A stretch of DNA of 64,000 nucleotides from Pelomonas caseinilytica. GTDB lineage: Bacteria; Pseudomonadota; Gammaproteobacteria; Burkholderiales; Burkholderiaceae_C. The translations under genes were made by a program, and so were the position numbers. Of the stretch, positions 51,123 through 60,457 are shown piece after piece; the stretch's first letter is position 1; every line of letters begins with the position of its first letter. Under the pieces are notes generated by a model. The model made no database searches. It was not told the DNA's origin and saw only the letters and a list, made by a program, of their open reading frames with translations. Where the stretch lies: NCBI RefSeq assembly GCF_021353235.1, contig NZ_JAJTWT010000003.1, forward strand, positions 558,001 to 622,000, read 5' to 3'.

Positions 51123-52112
51123 TCACTGCACGAAGCCCATGCGGCCCTTCCTGGAGCCGCCGCTGGGCAGGTCCTCGCAGAGCAGGGCCTCGCGTTGGGC
51201 GAGGCGGGCATTGCCGAAGGCGGTCATCCACGCCCGGCGCATCTCGCGCGGCGCCAGCTCGGCCATGCGGTCGAGCACGGCGTCGCCGGGCTGCTCGTCG
51301 AAGCGCCGCCCCCAGTCGTGCGAGGCGCGCAACTTCTGGTACAGCCGCAGCGCGATGGCGCGCGCGGCCTCGAAGTCGGGGGCCTGGACCTCGTAGACGT
51401 TGACGCGGTTCAGGATGGGGTCGGGGATGGTGCGGGCATCGTTGGCCGTGGCCACCCAGATCACCTGGCTGGCGTCGACCGCCACCTCGGCGAATTCGTC
51501 GATGAAGGCACTGGCCGTATCGTGCTCGAGCAGGCTGTACAGCGAGCCGAGGGGGTCGTAGGCGGCCTCGCCGCCCGCCTTGTCGATCTCGTCGACGACC
51601 ATGACGGGGTTGGCGTAGTCGCCCTCGACCAGGGCCTCGAAGACCTTGCCGGCCCGCGCGCCCTTCCATTGGCTGGACGCCCCAGACAGCACCCAGCCCG
51701 CCGTGAGCGAGCTCATGGACACGAAGCCCATGCCGGTGCCCAGCAGATCGGCGAGCTGGCGGGCGAAGTGGGTCTTGCCGACGCCGGGCGGGCCGAGCAG
51801 CAGCAGCGGCGTGATCTCCAGGGCGTCGCTGCTGTCGTTGCACAGGGCGATCTGGCGGCGCACGTCGTCGAGCACTTCGTGGAAGTTGGGCAGCTCGTCG
51901 TAGAGGGCCTTCATGGCCGGCAGCCCGGAGGGCTTGACCTGGAAGCGCTCCTCGCCCTTCTCGATCATGCGCTCGTAGGTGGCACGCAGCGACTCGTGCT
52001 CCTTGGGCGGGAGCTTGTCCAGCCGCCGCGTGACTTCCTCGACGTGGTAGATGTTGCGCATGCGCGCGACGGGGATGCGTGGGGTGACACAGGTAATGGC
52101 GTTACTGCTCAT
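51123..52112 (-). CDS. AAA-family ATPase related to the Lon ATPase module (no protease domain)
   Basis: A 329-residue AAA+ protein. Walker A is LLGPPGVGKTHFARQLA (about 104-120), Walker B VMVVDEIDKAGG (about 168-179), sensor 1 VIWVATANDARTIPDPILNR, and a C-terminal lid with ELAPREMRRAWMTAFGNAR. The N-terminal 70 residues are helical (RRLDKLPPKEHESLRATYER), as in the Lon linker before the ATPase. There is no Ser-Lys protease domain, so it acts as a remodeller or needs a partner. Role unknown. ATG 52112 is the first start. It is divergent from the chemoreceptor gene and precedes the 5'-nucleotidase gene. Confidence 0.8.
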   Translation of the reverse strand: MSSNAITCVTPRIPVARMRNIYHVEEVTRRLDKLPPKEHESLRATYERMIEKGEERFQVKPSGLPAMKALYDELPNFHEVLDDVRRQIALCNDSSDALEITPLLLLGPPGVGKTHFARQLADLLGTGMGFVSMSSLTAGWVLSGASSQWKGARAGKVFEALVEGDYANPVMVVDEIDKAGGEAAYDPLGSLYSLLEHDTASAFIDEFAEVAVDASQVIWVATANDARTIPDPILNRVNVYEVQAPDFEAARAIALRLYQKLRASHDWGRRFDEQPGDAVLDRMAELAPREMRRAWMTAFGNARLAQREALLCEDLPSGGSRKGRMGFVQ

Positions 52113-52137
52113 GCCGCGGCTCCTTGCGAGTGCCTAT

Positions 52138-52163
52138 TCAAGCAAAAACCTCGCCCGCCGTGG
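52138..52163 (+). promoter_or_regulatory. Possible FliA (sigma-28)-type promoter upstream of the chemoreceptor gene
   Basis: TCAAG, a 14-nt spacer and GCCGTGGA resemble the flagellar sigma-28 pattern TAAAG-N14-GCCGATAA with correct spacing. It lies about 175 bp before the mcp start. The -10 match is partial, so this is tentative. Confidence 0.3.
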
Positions 52164-52336
52164 ACCTGGAGAAACCACGCATGCGGCAGCGGTGCGTGGC
52201 CGCGACAGGCTTTTCGTGAAGCAGTTCGCGCGGCCGGCCCACACCCGATGACCGCGCTGGCTTCCCCCAGGCAGCGCGGGGAATATGCGCGGCTTTGCCG
52301 CAGGCGGTAGGCGCCGGCGGCGCGAAGGGGGCCCGC

Positions 52337-53899
52337 ATGTCATCCAACTCCAGCATCGCCCGCCAGGGCTCCATCGGCCGCCGGCTCGCGCTGGTGCTGT
52401 CCTGCATCCTGGGCCTGTCGCTGTTCAGCAGCGTCGTCGGCGTGTGGCAGCTGCGCGCCCTCGGCGACGAGATGGACGCCATGCAGCAGCGCAGCCTCAA
52501 GGTGGAGCGCGCCGCGTCGGACTGGATGCGCCACACCACCTCCGGCGTGCAGCGTGCCGCGGCCATCGCCAAGAGCAGCGACGCCTCGCTGATCGAGTAT
52601 TTCGCGCCCTTCACGGCCGCCTCCATCAAGGAGACCAACGAGCTGCAGAAGCTCATCGAGTCGGCCCTGGACACGCCGGAGGAGCGCGAGCTGCTCGCGC
52701 GCATCGGCGAGATGCGCAAGGCCTACCTCTCGGCGCGCGAGGAGGTCAGCAAGGCCAAGAAGGCGGGCGATGTCGAGGGCGCGGCCCGGCTGTTCTCCGA
52801 GCGCTTCGAGCCGGCCTCCAAGGTCTACCTCGACGGCGTCGGCAACCTCGTGCAGCGCCAGCGCCAGCAGCTGGACGCGTCGGCCCAGAAGGTCGAGGCG
52901 CTGCGCTCGCGCACCATCTGGCTGCTGGTCGGCTGCACGCTGCTGGCCGTGGGCACGGGCGCCGTGCTCAGCCTGCTGCTGACCCGCAGCATCACCGGCC
53001 CGCTGCGCGAGGCGGAGCATGCCGCCCGCGCCATCGCCGACATGGACCTGACCGGCGAGGCGCAGCGCCACTACCGCGACGACGAGACCGGCCACCTGCT
53101 GCGAGCCATCGACGCCATGCGCGAGGCGCTGCGGCGTGCGCTGCAGGAGGTGCGTGGCGTCGTCGACAACATCTCCACGGCCAGCACGGAGATCGCCACC
53201 GGCAACGTCGACCTGAGCGCCCGCACCGAGCAGACGGCCTCCAACCTGGAGGAGACGGCCAGCGCCATGGAGGAGCTGACCAGCACCGTGCGCCACAGCG
53301 CCGACTCGGCGGCCCAGGCCAACCAGCTCACCAGCTCCGCCGCCCACGTGGCACGCCGGGGCGGCGACGTCGTGGCGCAGGTCGTCAGCACCATGAACGA
53401 GATCCACGCCTCCAGCCAGAAGATCAGCGACATCATCGGCACCATCGACGGCATCGCCTTCCAGACCAACATCCTGGCCCTGAACGCGGCCGTCGAGGCG
53501 GCGCGTGCGGGCGAGCAGGGCCGGGGCTTCGCGGTGGTGGCCGGCGAGGTGCGCACGCTGGCGCAGCGCAGCGCCGAGGCGGCCCGGGAGATCAAGACCC
53601 TGATCGGCGCGAGCGTGGACCGCGTCGAGGCCGGCGCCCGCCTCGTCGGCGACGCCGGCAGCACCATGACGGAAATCGTTGCCAGCGTGCAGCGCGTGAC
53701 CGACATCGTCGGCGAGATCAGCACGGCCTCGCACGAGCAGAGCCAGGGCATCGGCCAGATCAATCAGGCCGTCGCCGACCTCGATCGCATGACCCAGCAG
53801 AACGCCGCCCTCGTCGAGGAATCCACCGCCGCCGCCGAAAGCCTGAAGGAACAGGCCGCCCGGCTCAGCAGCGTCGTGGCGACGTTCCGGTTGAACTGA
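52337..53899 (+). CDS. Methyl-accepting chemotaxis protein
   Basis: A 520-residue inner-membrane chemoreceptor. TM1 is near 15-37 ([20 protein letters not shown]), followed by a four-helix-bundle-type periplasmic domain of about 160 residues. TM2 is near 193-214 ([20 protein letters not shown]), then a HAMP domain. The signalling domain has the conserved tip [20 protein letters not shown] then [20 protein letters not shown]. The C-terminus ends [10 protein letters not shown] without the NWETF-type pentapeptide that tethers CheR/CheB. The start ATG 52337 is chosen so TM1 is N-terminal. Ligand unknown; no che genes are adjacent. Confidence 0.93.
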   Translation: MSSNSSIARQGSIGRRLALVLSCILGLSLFSSVVGVWQLRALGDEMDAMQQRSLKVERAASDWMRHTTSGVQRAAAIAKSSDASLIEYFAPFTAASIKETNELQKLIESALDTPEERELLARIGEMRKAYLSAREEVSKAKKAGDVEGAARLFSERFEPASKVYLDGVGNLVQRQRQQLDASAQKVEALRSRTIWLLVGCTLLAVGTGAVLSLLLTRSITGPLREAEHAARAIADMDLTGEAQRHYRDDETGHLLRAIDAMREALRRALQEVRGVVDNISTASTEIATGNVDLSARTEQTASNLEETASAMEELTSTVRHSADSAAQANQLTSSAAHVARRGGDVVAQVVSTMNEIHASSQKISDIIGTIDGIAFQTNILALNAAVEAARAGEQGRGFAVVAGEVRTLAQRSAEAAREIKTLIGASVDRVEAGARLVGDAGSTMTEIVASVQRVTDIVGEISTASHEQSQGIGQINQAVADLDRMTQQNAALVEESTAAAESLKEQAARLSSVVATFRLN

Positions 53900-53987
53900 G
53901 CGGCAGCCCACGCACCCGGTGCGCGCGCAGCGCCGCACCCCCTCCAGCGACCGCCATGGATCCGGCTCTGCCGGTCCATCGGCGGTG

Positions 53988-54018
53988 CCCCCTTGAGGGG
54001 GCCGCAGCTTCGCTGCGG
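53988..54018. terminator. Double hairpin between the convergent mcp and gspF genes
   Basis: CCCCC-TTGA-GGGGG (53988-54001) is directly followed by CCGCAGC-TTC-GCTGCGG (54002-54018). The pair sits in the 130-bp gap between the convergent stops of mcp and gspF. It likely serves as a bidirectional terminator or is a REP-type intergenic element. Confidence 0.55.
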
Positions 54019-54029
54019 TAGGGGGTGGT

Positions 54030-55241
54030 CTATTTCACCCAGGTATTGAGCTGGATGATGGGCAGCAACACCGCCAGCACGATCACCAGCACCACGGCGC
54101 CCATGGCGACGATGAGCAGCGGCTCCAGCAGCGACGCCGCGGCCATGGAGCGGCGGGTCACCTCCACGCCGAGCTGGCGCGCCGCGCGGCCCAGCATCTC
54201 GGGCAGCTGGCCGGTCTGCTCGCCCAGGCGCGCGAACATGGCCAGGATGCCGGGGAAGCGCTTCTTGCCGGCCAGGGCCGAGCCCAGCGGCGCGCCTTCG
54301 CGCACCTGGACGAGGGCGTCCAGCGCGTCGGCCTGCATGGCGCGGTTGGACAGGGTCTCGGCCGCCGCCTGCAAGGCCTTGAGGATGGGCACGCCCGCGC
54401 CGGCCAGCATGGCCAGGGTGCCGGCGAAGCGGGCCGCGTTGTAGCCGCGGGCCAGGCGACCGAGCAGGGGCAGGGCGAGGATGCCGGCGTCGAAGCGCAG
54501 CCGGAAGGCCGGCGCCTTCAGCGCGTAGCGCAGCGCCACGCCGCCGGCCACGAGGGCCGCGAGCAGGGCCCAGCCCCAGTGGCGGACGAAGTCGCTCACC
54601 GCGAGCATCGCCACGGTCAGGCCGGGCAGGGCGCGCTTGGAGCTGGTGAAGACGGTGGCGATCTGCGGCACCACGTAGGTGACCAGGAAGATGACGATGA
54701 ACACCGAGATGACGGAGACGATGGCCGGATAGGCCATGGCGCCAACGAGCTTGGCCTTGAGGTCCTGGCGTTCCTCCAGGTCGTCGGCGAGCTTCTCCAG
54801 CACCTGGCCCAGGGCGCCGCTCTGCTCGCCTGCGGCCACCACCCCACGGTAGACCTCGTCGAATTCGCGGGGCGCCGTGGCCAGGGCGCGAGCGAAGGCC
54901 GAGCCGGCGTTGACTTCGGCCTTGAGCTGGCTGATGAGCTCGCGCTGGCGGTGGTCCTCGCTCTCGTCGGCCAAGGCGGTGAGGGCCCGTTCGATGGGCA
55001 GGCCGGAGCCGACGAGGCCGGCGAGCTGGCGCGTCCACACCGCCAGGGCCGTGGTGCCGAAGACGCGGCGCGTGAAGCGGCTGCCCTCCTGTGCGCCGTG
55101 CTGCTGCACGGTGGCGATGGACAGCGGCGTCAGGCCCAGGGCCCGCACGGCCGCGCGGGCGGCACGCGGGTTGTCGGCCTCGATCAGGCCGCTGCTCTGG
55201 CGGCCGGAGGCGCTGAGGGCTTCGTACTTGTAGGCGGGCAT
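54030..55241 (-). CDS. gspF: Type II secretion system inner-membrane platform protein GspF
   Basis: A 403-residue polytopic membrane protein that links the GspE ATPase to the pseudopilus base. The N-terminus MPAYKYEALSASGRQSSGLI is diagnostic. Two homologous T2SSF domains are visible, around 70-195 and 270-395, with FTRRVFGTTALAVWTRQLAG then LVGSGLPIERALTALADES and, in the second, LARGYNAARFAGTLAMLAGA. Three hydrophobic segments lie near 170-195, 215-240 and 370-398. It is the last gene of the gsp cluster, separated from gspE by a 134-bp hairpin-rich spacer. Confidence 0.96.
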   Translation of the reverse strand: MPAYKYEALSASGRQSSGLIEADNPRAARAAVRALGLTPLSIATVQQHGAQEGSRFTRRVFGTTALAVWTRQLAGLVGSGLPIERALTALADESEDHRQRELISQLKAEVNAGSAFARALATAPREFDEVYRGVVAAGEQSGALGQVLEKLADDLEERQDLKAKLVGAMAYPAIVSVISVFIVIFLVTYVVPQIATVFTSSKRALPGLTVAMLAVSDFVRHWGWALLAALVAGGVALRYALKAPAFRLRFDAGILALPLLGRLARGYNAARFAGTLAMLAGAGVPILKALQAAAETLSNRAMQADALDALVQVREGAPLGSALAGKKRFPGILAMFARLGEQTGQLPEMLGRAARQLGVEVTRRSMAAASLLEPLLIVAMGAVVLVIVLAVLLPIIQLNTWVK

Positions 55242-55375
55242 TCAGAGGCACTCCGCGGGCCGAGCGCCGGGCCGCTCCCAAGCCGGCCCGCTCCGGCGAT
55301 GTGCTTGCGGCTCAACGCCGCAAGCATCGCCGTCCCCTCGGGGGACCGGCCAAGGTACTCCTTGGGCGAGGGGCT
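55242..55375. repeat. REP-like hairpin-rich spacer between gspE and gspF
   Basis: The only sizeable gap between gspN and gspF. GCTTGCGGC (55303-55311) pairs with GCCGCAAGC (55317-55325), extended by GCGAT/ATCGC across a 2-nt bulge; TCCCC-TC-GGGGA follows. Similar GC-rich elements ending in CTTGGGCGAGGGGCTTC occur between genes in related Burkholderiales as far as I recall. It could be a mobile palindromic element or modulate gspF expression. Confidence 0.45.
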
Positions 55376-56800
55376 TCATTCGCGAGTCACGCGGAGGACT
55401 TCTTCGAGCGAGGTCACACCGGCGGTGATCAGCCGCTCGCCGTCCTCGCGCATGGAGCGCAGGCCATTGGCCACGGCGGCGGCCTGGAGCTGGCTCTCGG
55501 GCGCGCGGTTGTGGATGAGGCTGCGCACGGCGTCGTCGGCCACCATCAGTTCGTAGACGCCGGTGCGGCCCTTGTAGCCGGTGTGGCCGCAGGCGTCGCA
55601 GCCGACCGGGTGCCAGCGGCCGTGTTCGTCGGCGCGTTTGCACACGGGGCACAAGCGGCGCACCAGGCGCTGGGCGAGCACGCCGAGCAGCGAGCTCGAC
55701 AGCAGGAAAGGCTCCACGCCCATGTCGGTCAGCCGCGTGACGGCGCTGGGCGCGTCGTTGGTGTGCAGCGTGGCGAGCACGAGGTGGCCGGTGAGGGAGG
55801 CCTGGATGGCGATCTGCGCGGTCTCGTAGTCGCGGATCTCGCCGATCATGATGACGTCGGGGTCCTGGCGCAGGATGGCGCGCAGGGCCTTGGCGAAGGT
55901 CAGGTCGATCTTGCCGTTGACCTGGGTCTGGCCGATGCCGGGCAGCTCGTACTCGATGGGGTCCTCGACGGTCAGCACGTTGGTGGTGCCGGTGTCGATG
56001 GTCTGCAGCGAGGCGTAGAGCGAGGTCGTCTTGCCCGAGCCGGTCGGGCCGGTGACGAGGACGATGCCGTGCGGCTGGTTGACCAGGCGCTTGAAGGCGG
56101 CAAGCACGTCGCCGGCCATGCCCAGGCCCTCGAGGGTGAACTTGGATTCGGTCTTGTCGAGCAGGCGCAGCACGGCGCGCTCGCCGTGGGCGCTGGGCAG
56201 GGTGGACACGCGCACGTCGATGGCGCGGCCGCCGATGCGCAGCGAGATGCGGCCGTCCTGGGGCAGGCGCTTCTCGGCGATGTCGAGCTCGGCCATGATC
56301 TTCAGCCGCGAGATCAGCGCGGCATGCAGGGCGCGGTTGGGCTGCACCACCTCGCGCAGCGTGCCGTCGACGCGAAAGCGCACCGACGAGGCGCGCTCGT
56401 AGGGCTCGATGTGGATGTCGCTCGCACCGTCCTTGGCGGCCTGCGTCAGCAGGGCGTTGAGCATGCGGATGATGGGCGCGTCGTTGGCGGCCTCGAGCAG
56501 GTCTTCCACGGCGGGAAGGTCCTGCATCATGCGCGACAGGTCCACGGCGCTTTCGACCTCGCCGACGACGACGGCCGCGCTGCTCTCGCTGCCTGCGTAG
56601 GCCGCATTGATGCGCTCCGTCAGGGCGGCGGCGGGTTCGGCCTCCAGGCGGTCGACGACGTACTGGCGCTGCACCTCCGACAGCGTGGCCCAGCCCACCT
56701 CGGGCGAGGCCCACAGCGTCAGCGTGCTGCCGTCGTCTTCGAGCAGCACGCAGTTCGCCTTGGCGAAGGCGTAGGGCAGGGGGTGGCGGTTGGCGGCCAT
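55376..56800 (-). CDS. gspE: Type II secretion ATPase GspE
   Basis: A 474-residue cytoplasmic hexameric ATPase that powers pseudopilus assembly. Motifs: Walker A VTGPTGSGKTTSLYASLQ (about 249-266), Asp box TVEDPIEYELPGIGQTQVN, Walker B ILRQDPDVIMIGEIRDYETA, and the His box TGHLVLATLHTNDA. A C-terminal tetracysteine zinc motif is present (RLCPVCKRADEHG and VGCDACGHTGYKGRTG). The N-terminal domain is short compared with some GspE proteins. ATG 56800 lies 11 bp after the gspD stop. The open frame continues upstream only as a shadow over gspD. Confidence 0.97.
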   Translation of the reverse strand: MAANRHPLPYAFAKANCVLLEDDGSTLTLWASPEVGWATLSEVQRQYVVDRLEAEPAAALTERINAAYAGSESSAAVVVGEVESAVDLSRMMQDLPAVEDLLEAANDAPIIRMLNALLTQAAKDGASDIHIEPYERASSVRFRVDGTLREVVQPNRALHAALISRLKIMAELDIAEKRLPQDGRISLRIGGRAIDVRVSTLPSAHGERAVLRLLDKTESKFTLEGLGMAGDVLAAFKRLVNQPHGIVLVTGPTGSGKTTSLYASLQTIDTGTTNVLTVEDPIEYELPGIGQTQVNGKIDLTFAKALRAILRQDPDVIMIGEIRDYETAQIAIQASLTGHLVLATLHTNDAPSAVTRLTDMGVEPFLLSSSLLGVLAQRLVRRLCPVCKRADEHGRWHPVGCDACGHTGYKGRTGVYELMVADDAVRSLIHNRAPESQLQAAAVANGLRSMREDGERLITAGVTSLEEVLRVTRE

Positions 56801-56811
56801 GGGCGGTTCGA

Positions 56812-59037
56812 TTACTGCGTCTGCTGCAGCGAGGGTTGCGGCAGCGCCTTGTTCGGCGGCGCCGTCTTGGGCTCGGGCAGCACCGGCGCACCCGTGTCGG
56901 GCAGCAGCAGGTTCTGCTGCGGCTGGCTGCCCTGCTGCACGGCGCGGATGCTTTCGTAGCGGTCCAGCGTCAACTGGCTGGCACCTTCGGCCGTGCGCAG
57001 CACCACGGGCCGCAGGAAGACCATCAGATTGGTCTTCACGCGCTTGCGGTTCTTGCTGCTGAAGAGGTTGCCGAGGACCGGGATCTTGGACAGGCCGGGC
57101 ACGCCGTCGTCGCCGTCGGTGTACTCGTCCTTCATGAGGCCGCCGAGCACGATGATGTCCCCGTCGTCGACGACGACGCTGGTCTCCACCGCGCTCTTGT
57201 CCAGCGTCGGGCCCTGGGTGCCGTTGCTGCCGGGCACGACGTTGGAGTTCTCCTGGTAGACCTGCATGCGGATGGTGCCGCCCTCGCCGATCTGGCTCTT
57301 GATCTTGAGCGTCAGGCCGACGTCCTTGCGGTCGACGGTCTGGAAGGGGTTGACCGTGCCGCCGGTGCTGGATCCGGTGTTGGCATAGGAGCCGGTCACG
57401 AAGGGCACGTTCTGGCCGATGACGATGCGCGCCTCCTCGTTGTCCAGCGACACGAGGTTGGGCGTGGAGAGCACGTTGGCGCCGCTCTGGCTCTCGAAGA
57501 AGTTGGCCACGGCGCCCAGCGTGTAGATGCTGCCGAACTTCTTCAGCAGGCCGACGTTCAGGCCGGTCGGGGCCGAGCTGCTGCTCAGCGCGCTTTGCAC
57601 GCCCGAGGTGCCGCCGGCCACCGCGCCGGTGGCGTTGATGATGTTGGCCAGGCCGGTGCCGAAGTTGGTGCCGGCGCCGGTGATGGTCGAGTCGCCCTTG
57701 TTGCCGAACAGGTTCTGCCACTGCACGCCGAACTGGCCGGCCTTGGTGTTGTCGATCTTGACGATGAGGGACTCGACGTAGACCTGGGCCCGGCGCGCGT
57801 CGAGCTGCTCGATGATGGCGCGCACCTGGCGGTACAGGGGCTCGGCGGCGGTGATGATGAGGGAGTTGGTCGACGGGTCGGCCTGCACGAAGCCGCCCGT
57901 GGACGGCCCCGCGGAGGCGCTCAACGGCGAGGTGGCGGCGGTCGAGCCGGTGCCGGTCGTCGTGCCGGTGCCGCCGCCAGTGTTGCCCAGGGTCGTGCCC
58001 GCGCCGCCGAAGCTGCTGCCGCCGGTGGCGCCCGAGAGGCTGCCGGTGCCCGAGGTGGAGCTGCTGCCGCCGGCGCTGGACGACGAGCCCGCGCCGAAGG
58101 CCGCGCGCAGCACGGTGGCGAGCTTGGCGGCGTCGGCGTTCTTCAGGTAGACGACGTGGATGTTGTTGCCGCCGTCGGGGCTGGGCTGGTCGAGCTTGTC
58201 GACCATGGAGCGCACGGCGGCCAGGCGCGTGGGGTTGCTGGCGCGCAGGATGAGGCCGTTGGAGCGCGGGTCGACCAGCACGTTGACGGCGCTGCTGTTC
58301 TGGCCCGGCACGGCGGCACCGGCCGCCTGCCCGCCATCGGCCAGGCGCTGCACCAGCGGCGCGAGGTCGGCGGCGACGGCATGCTTGAGCGGCACGATCT
58401 CGATGTCGCTCGTGCCCGGCGTGTCCATGGCCGCGATGATCTTGGCGATGCGCTGCAGGTTGTCGGCGTAGTCGGTGATGACCAGGCTGTTGTTGCCCGG
58501 GTTGGCGTTGATGGTGTTGTTGGGGCTGATCAACGGGCGCAGCACGGCCACGAGGTTGTTCGCGTTCTCGTGCTGGATGCGGAATATCTGCGTGAGGATC
58601 TGGTCGCCGCGCGCACTGCTGGTCTCCACCGCCACCGAGCCGGCCTGCAGCTTGGCATCGGGCTCGGGCAGCACCTTCAGGAAGCCCGAGGACTCGACCA
58701 CCGTGAAGCCCAGGCCGCGCAGCGCCGCCAGGTAGTTGCGGTAGGCCTCGGCCACCGACACCGGCTGTTCGCTGTAGACGGTGACCGTACCCTTGACGCG
58801 CGGGTCGATGATGATCTGGCGGTTGAGCATCACGCCGATGGCGCGGGTGACGGCCTCGATGTCGGCGTTGACGAAGTTCAGCGTGACGGGCGAGCTGGCC
58901 CGCACGGCCGGCCCCGCCCCGGAATGCGGGCGTCCGCGCTGCACGGTGGCGTTGTCCGGCTGGGCCTGCGTGGTGCCCGCGGCCAGCAGCGCGGCGGCGG
59001 CAAGGGCGATGGCGGTGCGTGGGAGATTCATGATCAT
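56812..59037 (-). CDS. gspD: Type II secretion outer-membrane secretin GspD
   Basis: A 741-residue outer-membrane channel. Signal peptide (TAIALAAAALLAAGTTQA), N0 domain (PVTLNFVNADIEAVTRAIGV), N1-N3 domains (FRIQHENANNLVAVLRPLIS, IEIVPLKHAVAADLAPLVQR, HVVYLKNADAAKLATVLRAA) and the secretin core with FFESQSGANVLSTPNLVSLD, EARIVIGQNVPFVTGSY, VDRKDVGLTLKIKSQIGEGG and VDDGDIIVLGGLMKDEYTDG. A Ser/Gly/Thr-rich loop of about 80 residues sits within N3, as in many GspD proteins. The start at 59037 overlaps the gspN stop by 4 nt; a second ATG lies two codons later. Confidence 0.97.
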   Translation of the reverse strand: MIMNLPRTAIALAAAALLAAGTTQAQPDNATVQRGRPHSGAGPAVRASSPVTLNFVNADIEAVTRAIGVMLNRQIIIDPRVKGTVTVYSEQPVSVAEAYRNYLAALRGLGFTVVESSGFLKVLPEPDAKLQAGSVAVETSSARGDQILTQIFRIQHENANNLVAVLRPLISPNNTINANPGNNSLVITDYADNLQRIAKIIAAMDTPGTSDIEIVPLKHAVAADLAPLVQRLADGGQAAGAAVPGQNSSAVNVLVDPRSNGLILRASNPTRLAAVRSMVDKLDQPSPDGGNNIHVVYLKNADAAKLATVLRAAFGAGSSSSAGGSSSTSGTGSLSGATGGSSFGGAGTTLGNTGGGTGTTTGTGSTAATSPLSASAGPSTGGFVQADPSTNSLIITAAEPLYRQVRAIIEQLDARRAQVYVESLIVKIDNTKAGQFGVQWQNLFGNKGDSTITGAGTNFGTGLANIINATGAVAGGTSGVQSALSSSSAPTGLNVGLLKKFGSIYTLGAVANFFESQSGANVLSTPNLVSLDNEEARIVIGQNVPFVTGSYANTGSSTGGTVNPFQTVDRKDVGLTLKIKSQIGEGGTIRMQVYQENSNVVPGSNGTQGPTLDKSAVETSVVVDDGDIIVLGGLMKDEYTDGDDGVPGLSKIPVLGNLFSSKNRKRVKTNLMVFLRPVVLRTAEGASQLTLDRYESIRAVQQGSQPQQNLLLPDTGAPVLPEPKTAPPNKALPQPSLQQTQ

Positions 59038-59930
59038 CCGATCGTCAGGATGGAGCGCGCCCCTTGGCGGCGCCCGATGATGCTCAGCAGGTTGCTCAGC
59101 GCGTCTTCGCGACCCGGCGCGGCGCCGGCCTCGCCGACGAAGCGGCTCTTGCCACCGGGCACGAGCGTGCCCGCGCCGGACAGCTGCAGGGCGCCCTCCA
59201 GCGTGGTCAGGCGCACGGTGCTGACGCCAGGATTGCCGGCATCGGCCGCGACGCTGAGCCGGTAGCTTCCCAGCGGCGCGACCGTGGACACGCGCGAGGA
59301 CAGGTTGACCAGGTCCAGGTCGAGCTGGCCGGATTGGCGCCAGCGGCCCTGCACCGATTCGAACTGCAGTTCGCGCGCCGACATGCGCAGCGAGCCGCCG
59401 AGCTGAAGGGTGTTCCAGGGCGTGCCCAGGCCGGACAGCACGGCGGCAGGCAGCCGCGCCAGCCAGTCGGCGTGGTTGTCGACGCTGAGCTGCATCCGCC
59501 CGAAGCCCGGCCGGATGCCGATCAGCAGTTCGCCGTTGATGCAGCAGTCCTGGCGCGCGGCGAGCTGCAGGCCCAGGCCCCAGCCCTGGAACTTCGGGCT
59601 CATCCGCCAGTGCAGGCGGCCGGGCAGGGAGGCGGCGTCGCGGGCGCCCGGGCCGCCGGTGAGCACGAGCACGCCGGAACCGTTCCAGATGCTGCCGCGG
59701 CTGTCGACGATGAGCAGGTGCTCGCCGGTGGCCGAGGCCAGTGCCCGTGCCAGCCAGCTCGCGGGTGCGAAGGCCACCAGGGCGACGAGCACGCCGAGCA
59801 CGGCGCCGGCCACGCTCCAGCGGCGCGTCACGCCGTGGCGCACCGGCCGGGCGCCCGGCGCGCCACCGAAAACCGACTCCTGCACCGTCGTCTGCGGCGC
59901 GGCGGCGATGCGCTTGCGAGGCCAGGCCAT
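59034..59930 (-). CDS. gspN: Type II secretion protein GspN
   Basis: A 298-residue inner-membrane protein of the GspN family, present in only some T2SS. One N-terminal membrane segment (about 40-62, VAGAVLGVLVALVAFAPASWL) is followed by a periplasmic beta-rich domain with LLIVDSRGSIWNGSGVLVLT, SLPGRLHWRMSPKFQGWGLG and WNTLQLGGSLRMSARELQFE, which are typical. The N-terminal 35 residues are basic. Both ends overlap neighbours: 1 nt with gspM and 4 nt with gspD. Confidence 0.9.
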   Translation of the reverse strand: MAWPRKRIAAAPQTTVQESVFGGAPGARPVRHGVTRRWSVAGAVLGVLVALVAFAPASWLARALASATGEHLLIVDSRGSIWNGSGVLVLTGGPGARDAASLPGRLHWRMSPKFQGWGLGLQLAARQDCCINGELLIGIRPGFGRMQLSVDNHADWLARLPAAVLSGLGTPWNTLQLGGSLRMSARELQFESVQGRWRQSGQLDLDLVNLSSRVSTVAPLGSYRLSVAADAGNPGVSTVRLTTLEGALQLSGAGTLVPGGKSRFVGEAGAAPGREDALSNLLSIIGRRQGARSILTIG

Positions 59931-60457
59931 CACGCGCCTCCCAGGGCGAGCACGAGGCTGCCCGAATAGCCCTTGGGGCCGCGCGTCAGCTGGGCCTCGA
60001 CGGGGCGGGCGCGGGCGGCGGAGCGCACTTCGCCGAGCCAGGCCTGCAGTTGCTCCGGCGCGATGCCGTCGAGGGTGACAGTGGCGCGGTCGCCGGCCAG
60101 GTTCAGTCGCGCGGCGGGGCCGAGATGCTGGATGGAGGCGGTCAGGGCCGCCTGGGCCTGGGCGGGCGGCACGGCCGGCGCGGCGCTCAGCAGCCGGGCT
60201 TCCTGGGCCTGGGCCTGCATCTGCTGCAGTTGCACGTCCAGCCGCTCCAGTTCGGCCGGTGCCGTGTGCAGCGTGCGCCAGGCGGGCGCCACCAGCAGGC
60301 TCCAGGCCAGCAACAGGCCGAGGGCGATGCCGACCGAGGCCGCAGCCAGGCGCTCGCGCTCGCCGAGGGCCTGCCACCGGGCGGCGGCCTGGGCGCGCGC
60401 ACGGGCGACTTGCGCCGCGATGCCGTTGCCGGCGGGGCGGGTGTCGATCAGGGCCAT
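59930..60457 (-). CDS. gspM: Type II secretion protein GspM
   Basis: A 175-residue bitopic membrane protein that partners GspL in the inner-membrane platform. The membrane helix is near 41-61 (AASVGIALGLLLAWSLLVAP), preceded by a short cytoplasmic part (QALGERERLAA is typical of GspM) and followed by a coiled-coil (AELERLDVQLQQMQAQAQEA) and a small ferredoxin-like periplasmic domain. The start overlaps the gspL stop by one base, indicating coupling. Confidence 0.92.
   Translation of the reverse strand: MALIDTRPAGNGIAAQVARARAQAAARWQALGERERLAAASVGIALGLLLAWSLLVAPAWRTLHTAPAELERLDVQLQQMQAQAQEARLLSAAPAVPPAQAQAALTASIQHLGPAARLNLAGDRATVTLDGIAPEQLQAWLGEVRSAARARPVEAQLTRGPKGYSGSLVLALGGA

Noticed and set aside
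56836-59265. A long plus-strand open frame opposite gspD
   Set aside because: Shadow of gspD; no recognisable domains, and the opposite strand carries a full secretin.
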